64,000 nucleotides of DNA from Lagopus muta (GCF_023343835.1 NC_064438.1:17690077-17754076); one strand, 5' to 3'; shown: positions 25,626 to 38,350, counted from the stretch's first letter. Program-made: numbers and translations. The notes: generated by a model from the letters alone, not told the origin.

Positions 25626-28195
25626 GTAAGTATCCACTAACTTTATTTTTCCAGGGGATTGTTCTTTTCCTGTAGGAAATACATTTGATCCTCCCCTTCC
25701 TCTGCTTCTTACTTACCTCTGTTTGTCCTTTCTCTAGTTTTTTCTACTGCTTCCTTTCAACTTCTGTAAAAAGAGTGAGGTAAAATTATAATGATTACCA
25801 AAAAAACCCAACAAAATGTTCAGAACTCAGTTCTACTGGTCAGCATTTCATACTGAAGTATTCCTTTTGCTGTAATTTTTCTTCATTACTCTCTCTGGAA
25901 GAAATGTTTTCTTTTTAACCCTCACTCCAGCAACAAGTTACTGTCTGTTTTAAGCTTTAGTTTTAATGTGGTGTTTTTTTTTTTTGTTTTGTTTTTTAGC
26001 TAAATATTCAACTAAAGCATAATTTGCATGTTTTATATTAATCTTGAAGTTTGTAAGATGTCACAGCTGTGGTAATATTGAGTGCTAGTGTCTTTTCTTA
26101 GCCTATTAAACATGTAGGTAAGTATGTTAGACTTAGTAGCTGGTGTAGTAGCAGCTTGGTCTTTGCAGTGAGTAGGGAAGGATGGATCCATTCTTTTGAC
26201 CTTTCTACAACTGCTTAGGAAAATTAATCCTTCTAGGAGGTGTTTCACGCAGTAAGTCTACCTGTAAAAGAAAGACCAGTTTTCCATCTTCTTGTTTATA
26301 TAAATTTTAGACAAATCTGCCTCCTTAACAGATGGAACATGTTTCACTGAGAAATATGTCAGAATTAAACAAATATTTCTGTCTATATACATTGCTTTGT
26401 CTCCAGATTTGGAACCTTTGCTTAATAGTTGTATGTGCAACGTCATGGTTACTACACTTTGTCTTGGATTATTGCACTTGTGTCATGACTGTAAGATTCA
26501 GTGGACAAGGAATGCTATCCAACACTGCAACAGCAGGCAGGCTGCAACAGATTGTTGTATCTAATCTAGCTCTCTGATAGGAGTTTAAAAATAAGCATTT
26601 CTGCCACCTATTTTTCCAGCTTTTTGTAATGAACGGGTAATAATTTTGTATGTAATGCAAGGTTTTTGCATAAAAAAGAATTGTTTGCCATTTTTGTATT
26701 AAAAACAAGCAAACAAACAAATTATAATGGCTCAGATCATATATCCAGTGTCAAGCACATCTTTATTTTGCATAAATTAACATATTTCAAGAGGTGGATT
26801 GCTTTATATCCTTACTCTCACAGTAATAAGCTGTGCTTCTAGAATTATTGAACAAAAGGTTTCTAGAAACTTTTAGAAAAGCTACTGGGAATTATGAGAC
26901 AGAATGAGTTCTTATAATTTTTGACAGCTGCATTAGTTTGAGTATGATGGAAGCATTAGCTTAATTAGATAACTAAAGTAGTGTTGGGCAGTACATTCAG
27001 CTGAAAACTCTTAATCTAGTTTAAAAGCTATCAACTTAATCAATTCTGAAGCTTATATAGCTCTCTTCAACAATTTGCATGAATATTTTTCATTCGATAT
27101 TGCAGACACTTTCAGATTTTTGTTGTATCAAATTTAATGGAGGAAAAAACCAGAAATTGGATATGAATCTGATGTTATTTCTCTCAGAAGTTGTTTTATA
27201 CTCAACTCTACAGTCATAGTACAACAACAAAACTTCTTAATTTTGTGTAGTTTGTGTAGTCCATTCTAATTAGAAGATGTTTAGAAGTTGGTATTGATTT
27301 TAAAAACACCACCAACAACAAAACAGCAAAATATATGAAGGCTGCTGGCTATTTTTATGACTTTATTTTTGGTTTACAGTCTTCTGAAATAATAAGTTGC
27401 CAAACACAATGGTGACAAATAATCTAAGTTTAGTTTTTGTCAATATTAACCTGAATAACCTGTTAAGTTGTTCACACAACTCAAGGTTGCTATCTTGATC
27501 TGAGTGGTAGCAGGATTGAGAAGTACCTAAGAAGTGAAATACAGTGGGTTCTGGAGCAGGTGGAGGATTAGGTGAAACTGAGAGTAGAATCGGAATCAAG
27601 CTTATCATCACATTAAACTTTGTGAAAAGAGCGTTGTTATTGTGTCGAAATGAGCTATGGGTGCTCTTCCACAGTTATTAAAGTTCGGCTGCTTTTTATG
27701 CTATTTAGCGCAACTGCTAAGGTGTTGGGAAAGAAATAATACTGGCGAGTTGTTAAGCTCTGTGCCTGCTGTTGCTACGTAGGTCATGTTGTTCAAAGGG
27801 AGAAGAGCCCTTGACATAAGACTGGAAATGCTCTGTTATAAAAGAAACAACTCATGCCCCAAAATGCTCCACTGTTTCTCTTGCTAAAGATAAAGTGCAC
27901 ATCCTGTGTGCTAGTTTCGCGTACAGTACCACTATATTGAAATATCTAGAGTACATCTGTAGGCAATCAAGTATAAACCTTGATTATTTTCCTTCCTTTT
28001 CTGTCTTCAGGCATACATTTTTAAATACTGCTGTGATTTGAAGAATGCTTCATTCTCTTATGTTTCTCTGTGCTGTTGCTGTAGTTGTTTTAAATTCGCC
28101 CTGCTGTATTTTGTCTGTGGAAGTTATTTCAGTTTATGCTACAGTTTACAATAAATATGGCCTTTCCAAATTTTTTTTTTGCACGCATCTTTCAG

Positions 28196-28225
28196 CCTAG
28201 TGATTTAAGGAAACACCGTAGAAAG
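28196..28225 (+). CDS. PPFIA1: PPFIA1 30-nt microexon (PSDLRKHRRK)
   Basis: The acceptor is CATCTTTCAG after a T-rich tract, then 30 bases, then the donor GTAAAA. It encodes PSDLRKHRRK in phase 0 between ...MTL and SPASREEV. The same peptide follows MTL in the paralogue liprin-alpha-2 as I remember it, so this is a conserved family microexon and not a chance match. It adds a strongly basic patch to the disordered linker. TGC at 28180-28182 lies close to the acceptor, as is typical of neural microexons activated by SRRM4; this link is inference. Confidence 0.88.
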
Positions 28226-28999
28226 GTAAAATCTTTAGTTTATTTACTGCTGTGCCCCTTCATTCGCTTACTCTTCTCTCAACTTGTTAATGGATACCAG
28301 AAGCATATGAGAGAATTTGCTGGTTAACTGTATGATAAAGATTATAAGTTTTTTTTGACATTAAATGTAAAATGGCTTTTAGCAGAAAGTGTTGGTTTGG
28401 TCATTTGTTTTTGAGGGTTTTTTTTTCTTTTGCTGCTACGTGGTACAGCTCTGTTGTTTGTAGTTGCTGTTTTGCAATCTTAATGAAAGAATATTTAATT
28501 TCAGGGATCTATTAATGCATACACAAATTGTAGTTTCTGTTCTTCAAACAGAAGATTAGCCAAGGCTACAGATACATAGAAACTGGCTTTATAGAATTGG
28601 TAGTCTAGCTAATGCTTATCTAAACACGACAGCAAGAGCTTCTTTTCCCAGAACCTTTTATTAGCATTTGCAGTTTGCATAAACTGAAGCCAGCTATGTT
28701 GGTTTCATGGAGCTGATGACATTACTTTAGTTGTTAGATCTGTGAATGAACAAAAGATGGCTGCTTGCTCATTTCACTAGCTAAGTCTGAAATGTAGTAG
28801 TTTGTCAGTCAAGGTTAAAAAAGAAAATAATTCAGAAGTTCGAATGAGAACCAGGCAATTGTAGAATAGTAAGGGCAAGAGTAACTCTTTAACTTGGAAA
28901 TTATTGAATTTCCTTCTAATGTATTTTGTGTTGTTAATATTGCTTTCATGTTTTAGTGTATTCCAACAAAACCCTCAAATTTCATTTGTTCTCCATTAG

Positions 29000-29151
29000 T
29001 CTCCAGCTTCTAGAGAAGAGGTACGTGATGATAAAGCGACAATAAAATGTGAGACATCCCCACCTTCTTCACCTCGATCTTTGCGTTTGGACAGAGTCCA
29101 AAAAGGAGCTTTGCATACGGTGAGCCACGAAGATATCAGGGACATAAGAAA
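29000..29151 (+). CDS. PPFIA1: PPFIA1 coding exon (window exon 15)
   Basis: 152 bp, acceptor TCCATTAG, donor GTAAGT. It encodes SPASREEVRDDKATIKCETS, PPSSPRSLRLDRVQKGALHT, VSHEDIRDIR and two bases of Asn. I chose the acceptor at 28999 over the nearby AG at 29005 because only the former keeps the known DDKATIKCETSPP frame. Reading through the donor gives an immediate stop. Confidence 0.96.
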
Positions 29152-29884
29152 GTAAGTAGCTATGAATAAATCAGGCCTACTAGTAATGTTAGTTGCTATT
29201 TCACATCATCAGAGTAAAATTCTTATAGGCTGAGCAGCTTTGCAATTTTAGATTTTAATCTAGATGTCAGTGTCTCAAGAAATAAAAGAATAAGACCACA
29301 TAAATGAGTGAGTGTTGAATAAACAGTACAGATTTTAATGATTGGAAATGTTTTTGTGAATGATCCTTTTGGCATCAAGTCTGCATTAGGTGCGTGCTTC
29401 ACATCCTCTTTCACAGATTGCAGTTTATCTATAAATAAGAAAGTTGAAAAAATAATTTCAGTTGGTGTGCGGTTTTTCTTTTTCAAGCATCTCAAGTATT
29501 TTCAAACATTTCAAACTTCCATTGTCAGCTTAATTTGAAAGGAGATGCATTGTCAGCTTTGGCTTTCCTGAATTGCACTTTAAACACCTTAATTCTTCAA
29601 TAAGTTCCTTTATATAATATCTAAATATCCTACCCCTTCTATTCTTTCCTTTGTTTTTCTCTGTTTCGTGGTTAATGTTTAATGTTTTTCTCTGTGTATT
29701 TTGGTATATCAGTTTCTTCTTGTGATGTTCATCAAATCTGAAATTAAATGTTACTAGTAAGCCACTGATCTTTTGTGAACTTTCATGCAAATCAGAAGTT
29801 GTCTTTCACTATGTAGCGACAGTGAGTGTGTAGGTAAACCAGTTTGTTTGACTCCTTTTTTCCTTTGTTTTGTTTTTGTGAAAG

Positions 29885-30057
29885 TTCAACCGGCTCACAG
29901 GATGGTCAAGCAAGTAATCCTAGTAGCAGCAATAGTAGCCAAGATTCCCTTCACAAAGCCCCCAAAAAGAAGGGGATTAAATCCTCTATTGGCCGCTTGT
30001 TTGGCAAGAAAGAAAAGGGACGACCCGGACAAACAAGCAAGGAAGCATTAGGACAAG
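29885..30057 (+). CDS. PPFIA1: PPFIA1 coding exon (window exon 16)
   Basis: 173 bp, acceptor TTTTGTGAAAG, which has few pyrimidines next to the AG, donor GTTGGT. It encodes the end of Asn, then [57 protein letters not shown]. The lysine-rich [18 protein letters not shown] segment is conserved in all liprin-alphas. Both splice sites are on the weak side. Confidence 0.95.
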
Positions 30058-31739
30058 GTTGGTTTGCCTTCTTTATTTCTTTTCTTCAGTGAAAGGCTAA
30101 ATTTTAGGATGTATGTCAGTATATGTATATTTGACAGAGTACTTAGTTGCTTGTGTACATGTTTTATCAAATTAGACACTGAATCTTTTGGCAGGTCTTT
30201 TTATGTGCAAGCTCAGTGAGTCAGGTATTGCTATCTTTTAGCATGCCTTTTTCTTCTAGGAAAGCATATTTATTCCTGTGATTCCTGTATAAAATGCATT
30301 GCTCTCTACACATTTGAGTGTGATTGACCTTTACGTTATTATGAAAGCTATATACAATGCTAGCAACACAACTAATATTGTGGAGTATATGAAATCCAAA
30401 AAAGTTTTTGTTTAACATGGTAAAGATTGTGGCCATTTGCATACATAAGTGATCCACCAGGACAAAATACTATATGGCAAGTCATCTCTTTTGTATTTGT
30501 TTCATAAAAGCTCTTTTTTGTAAAAGGGACTGTTTTGACATGGTTTATTACAATTATTTGATGTGGTTTCACCAAAGAGGATATGAAGAAGAATTATCTG
30601 TTGGGGTGATGGTGTGTATAAAGCTACAGCTGTAGGCACGTGTGACGAAAAGCTGATTGCAGGCTTCAGCAGTGCCATCCAGTCAGCAGAAAGTAGCTGT
30701 TGATGAAGTTGGGACAGACAATCTGCAGGGAGAGCAGTGAAAACCAGAGCAAAGGTGCAGTGGCTGTAGCCACCCTCAGAAGGGGATTACAGATCTTTTA
30801 TATTTCCCATGTTGGTCTTGACATAATTCTCCAATGAAGGAGATGCTTTGAAATACGCTATTCTGTACCCTTAAGAGTTGACCCTTCCTTTACATTTTGT
30901 AACTTTCTATAGGTGTTCAACCAGCAATATAGTAAAACCAAATGAAGTTAAATGAAGCTGTGCAGCTAAAATTGATAGCTCCATTATCCAAATCACCAGC
31001 TGTATTGACTGCTAAAGGTCAACTAAGTCTTTTTAATCAATGTGAAATACTTAACAGGGCTGGTAAACATGTCATGATTTACTTCACAAATACTCCAGTT
31101 GGTTTTGTACAGTCACTTCTTGGAATTTCCAACAAAGCATCCATATCACTTCCTGGTTCAAATGCTTAGATGTCATCTATGGGTGAGATGTCCTATGACC
31201 AGTAAAGCTCTTCTCTGTAAATGTTTTGCCATTAAGACTTAAATACAGAAAAAATATTTAGAAGAGCATTTGCACAGTTTTCTTCTTGCTGTCCTCACTC
31301 CACTGTTCACCACAGTCGCTGCTATTTCTGTACTGCTCTTCTAGTTGCAGTATTCCTTTATACATTTTTGGGGTTTGTTGTAGGTCTGAATATGCTGTGT
31401 CACCAAAAGATTGTTGATAACCAAAGGTGGTATAAGACTATGAAGTATGATTATGATAAATACTTAAAGAAACTCTAAGCTCAAGCACATCTGTAAGATA
31501 ATCGTACAAAAGATTTTATCTGGTTTGTCTTTTATGGGCTTGACAGGGGAAAAACTTTTTATCTGCCATTTAAGTGGGAAGAAATTTCCTGGTTAAAAAC
31601 AGTGTCAGTAACATTACAAAGAATTAAATATTTTTGCATGGGGAAACAATAGTGATTTTTATCTATAACCATGTGACCAAAACTGAGAAAATAACAAGAC
31701 TGTTTGGTTTTGTTTTTTTTTTCTTTTCTTTCTTTGCAG

Positions 31740-31833
31740 TTGGCATGGCAGAGGCGGATAGTTCCTCTCAGGATGCATTAGGCCTTAGCAAACTTGGAGG
31801 TCAGGCAGAAAAAAACAGAAAAATGCAGAAAAA
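31740..31833 (+). CDS. PPFIA1: PPFIA1 coding exon (window exon 17)
   Basis: 94 bp, acceptor CTTTGCAG after a strong T-rich tract, donor GTAAGT. It encodes the end of Val, GMAEADSSSQDALGLSKLGG, QAEKNRKMQK and two bases (AA) of the next codon. It joins G/CAT of window exon 18 to give KKHELLEE, or optionally the 12-nt microexon at 33606. Reading through the donor gives an immediate stop. Confidence 0.96.
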
Positions 31834-33605
31834 GTAAGTTATCAAATATTTTTAATTCTCTATTAATTCTACAAGATACTGCCTTGTTTAAAAATGCTTT
31901 GTTTTCAGTTTTCTGTTTTCAGGTGTTTTTCCCCAGTATGGTGCTGTGACTCTTCAGCCTCTGTTAATTTCTTTTTTCCTCGTTTTTCCAGATCATTAGT
32001 GATAATGTAGTCTTGGTAGGTTTGGAAAGGATTAGTTGGTGAATACTTGTTGCTTAAAAGCAGACTCTTATCAAACTGTCCTACAGTATTTTATTTAATT
32101 CCTGCTTTGAATTCAATTCATTTGGAAGACTTTCTAAAGTGCTTTGACAATTGCTTGTTGTTAGAGTGCAGTATGAAAGCACGAAAAGTTCACTACAGGG
32201 CATTCTTGTGTGTATTGGCTTGTCTTTTGTAACAAGTGGCTCAGAACCAGTTTCCTTTTGTGTTGTAGTTGCTAATTGTGTTGGTTGTTTTTTTTTCCCC
32301 TCGCTTCTATTTATGATTATCTTGATATTTTTCACTTCATATTACAGCAATTCAAATCTGTTCTCACCTTATACTCCTTATTTCCTCTGTTTAATGAACT
32401 CTGACTCTACTTCCTTTCAGGCACCTATGATATGTGGTTATTTTTTCCTTCTGATGAGAATTTTTTCCAAAGTGTCCAAGCAAACCTTTGAAATTCACCA
32501 CTGACAACCTACTGCATGTTCTGTTATTCCTTGACTTAGAAAAGATACAGCAAGGTGTAGGTGAGAACAGATACTGTTAGGAATTTTGATTTGATATTTA
32601 TATGGTAATACAGGAAGCACCTGAATTGTATAAGTAGGATCAGGCATTCTTTACATTTTTTTTCCCCCAAAGCTTAGTTTATACTTTATAGTTCTGGTGC
32701 TTTTATTGTGTCAGCTGCCATTACTCTCAGCTAAAAAAGCTGTCTGAGATCAGAAATGTTTTGACTTTTTGACTTCCCTTCTGAAGATTAAGTAATGTAT
32801 GTTAGAATGGCGATGTGATAAATTTCTCTTTACGAGAGAGATTTCTTGCAGTACTTAAGTTCTATTAGCAAATAAAAATAATGCCTGGTCACTTTACTAA
32901 TGAAAACCAGCAGCATGCTGGTTTGAAAAGTCAGAATGGAATGTGGTTTTGTTTGCATAACAGTAGGCTCAGCTGTTTTTCTTCAAACTTCTACAGTGAA
33001 GGCAATCGCACTTTACTGTAGTGTGATATTTTGCTTTTTCTGCAGAACTTTAAAGTTGTACCACATCTTGCTTGCCTAAATTGTTTTAATCTGGCCACGT
33101 ACAAATAGTGGTAGGCCTATTCTTGGAACAGTATAGATTTTTATCAACAGTAGTGACAAATTGAATTCTAGAGTAGAGCAGTCTATGCTGTCTTAATATT
33201 ACAATAAGTACAGTTTCTTAGTAATTTTTTGAAGGGCAGAATATGTTAATAACCAATATATGCCATGTGTTGGTTATATGGCTGCCATGTTGTTGGTTGC
33301 TTGATGTGAAAGCTTCTGTATGTGAGTTGGAAATTAACTTGCTAGCTATACATAGAAACATATTCACAGTGTAGTACCTTCATTTGTGTTGATGAAGAAT
33401 CTTGTGACAAATGGTACATAGTGCTGAGAGCAGCATGTACACAAAAGGGGTGAGAGCAGTATTCAGTGTCTTTTCTAACAAAACATAGTGACAGAATTAA
33501 ATTGTATGTGTTGTTTGTCTATTTTTGTATACCTTTGTTTTCAGTTTAATCTTGGTTTTATGTTTTTCTTTGTTTCATTTTCTTTTTGTTTACCATTTGT
33601 GGTAG

Positions 33606-33617
33606 TGCAAAATCAGG
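33606..33617 (+). CDS. PPFIA1: PPFIA1 predicted 12-nt microexon
   Basis: A T-rich tract of about 60 bases ends in GTGGTAG, followed by TGCAAAATCAGG and a perfect GTAAGT donor. Window exon 17 ends with AA and window exon 18 starts with G, so inclusion reads AAT GCA AAA TCA GGG: it replaces one Lys with N-A-K-S-G and keeps the frame. The result is [15 protein letters not shown] just before SAM1. The consensus splice sites and exact phase fit make chance unlikely, but there is no expression evidence here. An 11-base reading would break the frame. Confidence 0.72.
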
Positions 33618-36465
33618 GTAAGTTTGATTTATTAGGATTATTGTGAAATTATGATGAATCTTGCTTGGAATTTTTAGTCTGAAAAGTGCTGATTTTTTTT
33701 GAAAGAAGTCTAATTCTGAGAAGAGAGAGATTAGATTCAGAAGAAATTGTTGTGGAAGTGTGTTGCTGAAATATATCCAGTGTTGTCTTAATGCTAGCTG
33801 TATGTTTTGTCTTAATTTGCATGGTGTGGTTTTTTCGTTTACAATGGAAATATTAAGTCTTTGAAAGTTTGTAATTTGGGTTTTGAAAGTTGCTTGGGGA
33901 GTAGTTGATAGTCATGGCGATTCAATTTGAGGGTAGATATATTTATTTAAAGTATGCTCTTTGCTTACTAAATGTGAGTTGCTTTTAATATGATGTTCGT
34001 GCTGTTCATCTCTGTGAGCTGTACTGCTGATGCTGTTTGCCACCACTGTCTTAGTGCTTCCTGTTCACCATTACAAGCTTAATGCTGTATTAACTAAGAA
34101 GGAAGGCTACTTTCAGGTTAAGGTATCTTTACTTTAAAAAAAAAAAAAAATTATGCACGAAGTTTACATACCTATTAATGCTACATACGAAAATTACATT
34201 ATTGCTCTGCCTGAAGTTAATGTATTTTCATTTCATTTTTCTACTGTTGCCTTTCAGTTTTTACACCATAGAACTCTTTGTCATTTCTACCATTATTGCT
34301 CTCTTCATCGCCTTTACTTTTTTTCCTTAGTATTTTCCTTAGTGTTTATTCTCAGCTTCTTCCAAATCTGTTACCTTTGATTCGGACCAAGAAACTTGGA
34401 TTACAGCAATGCCATTTGGCTACGAGTTCTAGATTTATGTTCCCATCTAGTGACAGTGCTGTTGCATGGAATTTGCATGCTGCTTTATTTCCTTGTGGGT
34501 CAGAGCATGCTTGCCTGCTGGGAGCCATTGTAAATACAGTTACTTCAGATGGTTTTTGAAGGGCCACATTGTTCACTACTACACCTAGCACCTGCATTTT
34601 TTGTATTGTTTTTCTTCCTATATGACCACAATTTCTCTATGGCTGACGTTAGACTCCTTTTGAATATATCTGTCAACTAGCTTTCCTCAGTTTGTCTCCC
34701 ATTCTAAGTAACACTCAACCAATTTTAGATGCCCATCCCTTGGTTTTGTTACTTAAATTCCAGTAGTCAGCTGCCCCTTTGAGATCTCCTGTTTCACGTT
34801 TCAAAGTGGTGACTATGTATCTACCATCTGTTAACACTGAAAATGTCATTGCAGTAGACAAAGATAATATGAGGATGGATTTTGCACCCATTTTAAAAAA
34901 AAAAAAAGTCTAATTGGATGATGTGCCACTAAATTGATATGTCAGTTGTGCTATTTATGTAGCTTGATCATTCATTGCTGGAGCACAGTGATTTTCTGGT
35001 GAAGCTGGAAGATAATTTTTGGAAAAGTGACGTTCCCTGCTGTAGGCAAAATGTTGATGCATCTCTTACAAATGCCAGCAGCAGCTACTTCTTAATTCTT
35101 CCCAAGAGATGTCTGGAAATTTCAGTTTAATAATTTCCCATCTAAGTGAGTTTGTATCTCTTACTGTATATGAACAAACTCTGCATATAACATTCTGCTT
35201 CATGGAAGCATTACTTTTTGGATCCATTAAATAATTCGAGTAAACTTCCAATAAACATTGTTTTGCTTATTTTTCTACATTTACTTCCATCACATTTCCT
35301 TCCATCAACACAACTATTTTCTGCATACAGTAATATGGCTGCATCATAACTTCACCTTACTCTTTCAGTGCTTTCCCTGTACTGCTCACCTCTAAATCAA
35401 TTACTCTTTCATAGTTAACCTAAAGCATACAGGGAGGCTATTGAAATGACAAGAAATTACTGCAGCAATTCTCCGAACTGCATGCCCCAGAAAGCTTTGT
35501 GAGCCAGTAGGAGGAGGGGAGGCAGTGCTCACATGCCTGCCTGAGGTCATCTTTGGGATTCTCTGAGCATATCTGTGCTCCTTTGTCATCAGTGCACCTC
35601 CCTCACTGCATGAACAAGTTACTGTACTTAACCAAAAGGATAACAGAACCACCAGTTTCAAAATTTAACTGCTTTGGAAAAACATTGTATTCCTTTCTGG
35701 CAAATACAGCATTAAGCATTTTAATATCTTCTTACCGAGCAATGTTTTATAGAATCTTTGTTATTTAAAAATTAAAAGCAAAAAAATACCAAGTAAGGCA
35801 AAGCAATGCAGTGTATTTAGGGCGTGAGATCAATATAGTGTATGTTCTGTGCTAGGAGGAAACCATGATCTGTTTTTACTTTAGAGATATGAATATTTTG
35901 GAAGTGTACAAATCAGTATTAGCTTTTAAAGTCTTCTCTTTTTTGTAAGTGTAATCTAATTATTGAGCTGCTAATTGCTGAATGCTGTTTCAGCACTATT
36001 GGATTTTAAAATAGGTATACTGGAATGGCTGCTTGTAACCAGCTACATGATGGCTCCTCCTCCGATTTATTTCATTCCTTAGTAGCGTGTTTAGCTGGGA
36101 TGAATTGCTGGGAGGTTCTAGAAAACTGCAGCAGTCAAGAATCTAACTGTCAGAGATAAGTCAGACGTCTCCACCTTGTGGTGGCAGCTTTGGCCTGTAG
36201 TGGTTTGAGACATGTTTTTCTGTAGTTTTCTTAAAGGCAAAACCCAGCATCTCTGCCACACAGAGATTCCCTATCCAGCTCAGCTTATTTCTCTATGTAG
36301 TCCTTGTCCGTTTCTTGTGACTGCCCTACTGGTTATATCGTTGTGCCTCTTAGGCTGGGAAGTGAAGAAAAATGGCTGTTTGCAAGAAGATAGTAATTTG
36401 ATTACAGTGTTAAAGTTACTGTTTACACTAGTTTTTGTTATTAAGAACTGTTTTTATTATCATAG

Positions 36466-36547
36466 GCATGAGTTGCTTGAGGAAGCCAGAAGACAAGGTT
36501 TACCTTTTGCACAATGGGATGGACCTACAGTAGTTGTATGGTTGGAG
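36466..36547 (+). CDS. PPFIA1: PPFIA1 coding exon, SAM1 start (window exon 18)
   Basis: 82 bp, acceptor TATCATAG, donor GTAAGC. It encodes [20 protein letters not shown] then TVVVWLE. It begins the first SAM domain; the W-x-G-P-T-V-V-x-W-L-E pattern is diagnostic for liprin-alpha SAM1. The preceding intron, about 4.6 kb, is the longest between coding exons here and contains the 12-nt microexon. Confidence 0.97.
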
Positions 36548-36667
36548 GTAAGCAGTCCCTCCGAAATAGGTTAATAATGAACATAATTATTTTTAAGGAA
36601 CTTAAGATTTTGGGGCCAGGAGTGCTTTCCAGATTTGGTTACTACTGTTTTTTTTTTTTTGTTTCAG

Positions 36668-36868
36668 CTGTGGGTAGGGATGCCAGCCTGGTATGTGGCT
36701 GCGTGCCGAGCAAATGTGAAAAGTGGTGCTATTATGTCAGCTTTGTCTGATACGGAAATACAGCGTGAAATTGGAATTAGTAATCCCCTGCACAGACTGA
36801 AGCTGAGACTGGCCATTCAGGAGATCATGTCACTAACAAGTCCATCTGCCCCTCCCACCTCAAGGACG
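36668..36868 (+). CDS. PPFIA1: PPFIA1 coding exon, SAM1 (window exon 19)
   Basis: 201 bp, phase 0, acceptor TTTGTTTCAG, donor GTAAGG. It encodes 67 residues: [67 protein letters not shown]. It completes SAM1, with the terminal helix [13 protein letters not shown]. The SAM repeats of liprin-alpha bind CASK, liprin-beta and LAR phosphatases. Confidence 0.98.
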
Positions 36869-37686
36869 GTAAGGAAAGTGATCCAACACTAGATGTCTTT
36901 CAGAACCATTAGAATTTCTAAATCTTCTTTCATAATTATGTAACTGAAAGGATTTGAGCTTCAAGTAAGAATTTCTAGAAACATCAAATCACAGGGAGAA
37001 CAACTTTTCCTCCTTTTCTGGAAATTAAGGATGTGGTGCTTTCCTTAAGTCTAGTTTCTATTAGTGTAATTATACAATTAAAAATACTTAGAATACTTAT
37101 TTGTCTCTCCTTTTAACCTCAGAAACAAAACATAATACAGATGATGTTCATGTGTTTGTAGAGAAATTTGTAAAATAGTTTGTAGTAAAATAGAGGCTTT
37201 TTAAATCCATGTATGCAGGGCTTTTCATTTGGATTAGTAATTCATATTGTGTGGAAGTAGGGGTCCACTTGTACCTTATACATTGTGTTAAATTTAAACA
37301 CTGAAAGTTGAATTCCATCTCTCAAGTCTGTGTACTCTACAGTCTGAAGTTATTTTTGGGATTTCTGAGGTTGTGTACAAGACTACAAATACATGTTTTG
37401 GATTAGAGCACAGTCAAATGTTGGTACACTAATTACATCAATGAAAGTTATTTATCACGTTCAGTTGTGTAATATCTTTGAAGAAAAAGTGATCTGTGTT
37501 AATGGCCTTTTATTCTATGCTGTCATGTTAGATAGATTGACCTATACTTAAAACTTCTAGAAACCATTGCTTTTGCCCATGCCTGCTCCTTATATGTACC
37601 GATTGCTTATATGTTCTGCAACCTTTCCTCTTTGTTACTGCTTTCCTTTCATTGGATGTGATTGGTTCACTGTGGGGTCATGTTAG

Positions 37687-37749
37687 ACCACGGGAAATGT
37701 CTGGGTAACACATGAAGAAATGGAAAATCTTACAGCCACACAACAAACG
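37687..37749 (+). CDS. PPFIA1: PPFIA1 coding exon, SAM1-SAM2 linker (window exon 20)
   Basis: 63 bp, phase 0, acceptor CATGTTAG, donor GTTAGT. It encodes TTGNVWVTHEEMENLTATQQ then T, matching the GNVWVTHEEMENL linker of the family. It joins [11 protein letters not shown] directly or through the 27-nt microexon at 38324. Confidence 0.95.
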
Positions 37750-37968
37750 GTTAGTTTATGGTGTTGCCACTTCTGTTCGTTAGAGTGCTTTTCCCACTTT
37801 TGAACTACTGAACCAAGGGCCCTTTGGTCTTCTTTCTATCCTTTTTAAAAAATTAATGCATTACAATTCTGCATTGTGGCTTTTTCTAATCATTAACCTT
37901 GCAATTTGATTATTGATGTGTTTTTTTTTCCAGATGGGAAAAAAATCAACATTGATAAGACTGTTTAA

Positions 37969-38051
37969 AAAAAAAAAAAAAAATTAAAAAAAAACCACAC
38001 AAGCAACAAACTTTCTAGAATCTGTTAAAAAAAAAAAAAAAAACAAAAAAA
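37969..38051. repeat. A-rich block with two poly-A runs
   Basis: Two long A runs (about 16-18 bases each) with shorter A runs lie between window exon 20 and the 27-nt microexon. A good-looking acceptor (T run then CCAG, ending 37933) sits just upstream, but no donor follows. Confidence 0.85.
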
Positions 38052-38323
38052 ACTGACTTGATTTAACTAAGAGATAAAATTGATCTATTTGTGCAGAAAT
38101 TTCTCTATTTCTCTTCCTGAAAAGTTGATCAGTAGATGGTTTTCCAAATTCTTATGGGACAATGAGTGTCTTGTGTATTTCTCACAATGCATGATGCATG
38201 CACTATGTAGATTTTCTTTGTATGCAGTAGACTTAGAGTTTGCAGTGCATCTTTAACTTTTGTCTCATTACTAAACTTAAATACTAATATATGTATTCTT
38301 TTGCTTTTCTAACCACGTAACAG

Positions 38324-38350
38324 GAAGATGAGGAGGGAAGCTGGGCTCAG
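38324..38350 (+). CDS. PPFIA1: PPFIA1 27-nt microexon (EDEEGSWAQ)
   Basis: The acceptor is GTAACAG and the donor GTTGGA. It is 27 bases in phase 0, like both flanking exons, and encodes EDEEGSWAQ. Liprin-alpha-2 carries ESEEGSWAQ at the same place between the ENL linker and [11 protein letters not shown], as I recall, so this is a conserved family microexon. It inserts an acidic stretch with a Trp between SAM1 and SAM2. A TGC at 38302-38304 lies upstream of the acceptor. Confidence 0.88.

Noticed and set aside
37925..37985. Extra PPFIA1 exon after the T run and CCAG acceptor ending at 37933
   Set aside because: The acceptor looks good, but no donor and no family-like peptide follow before the poly-A block; it is probably a decoy site.
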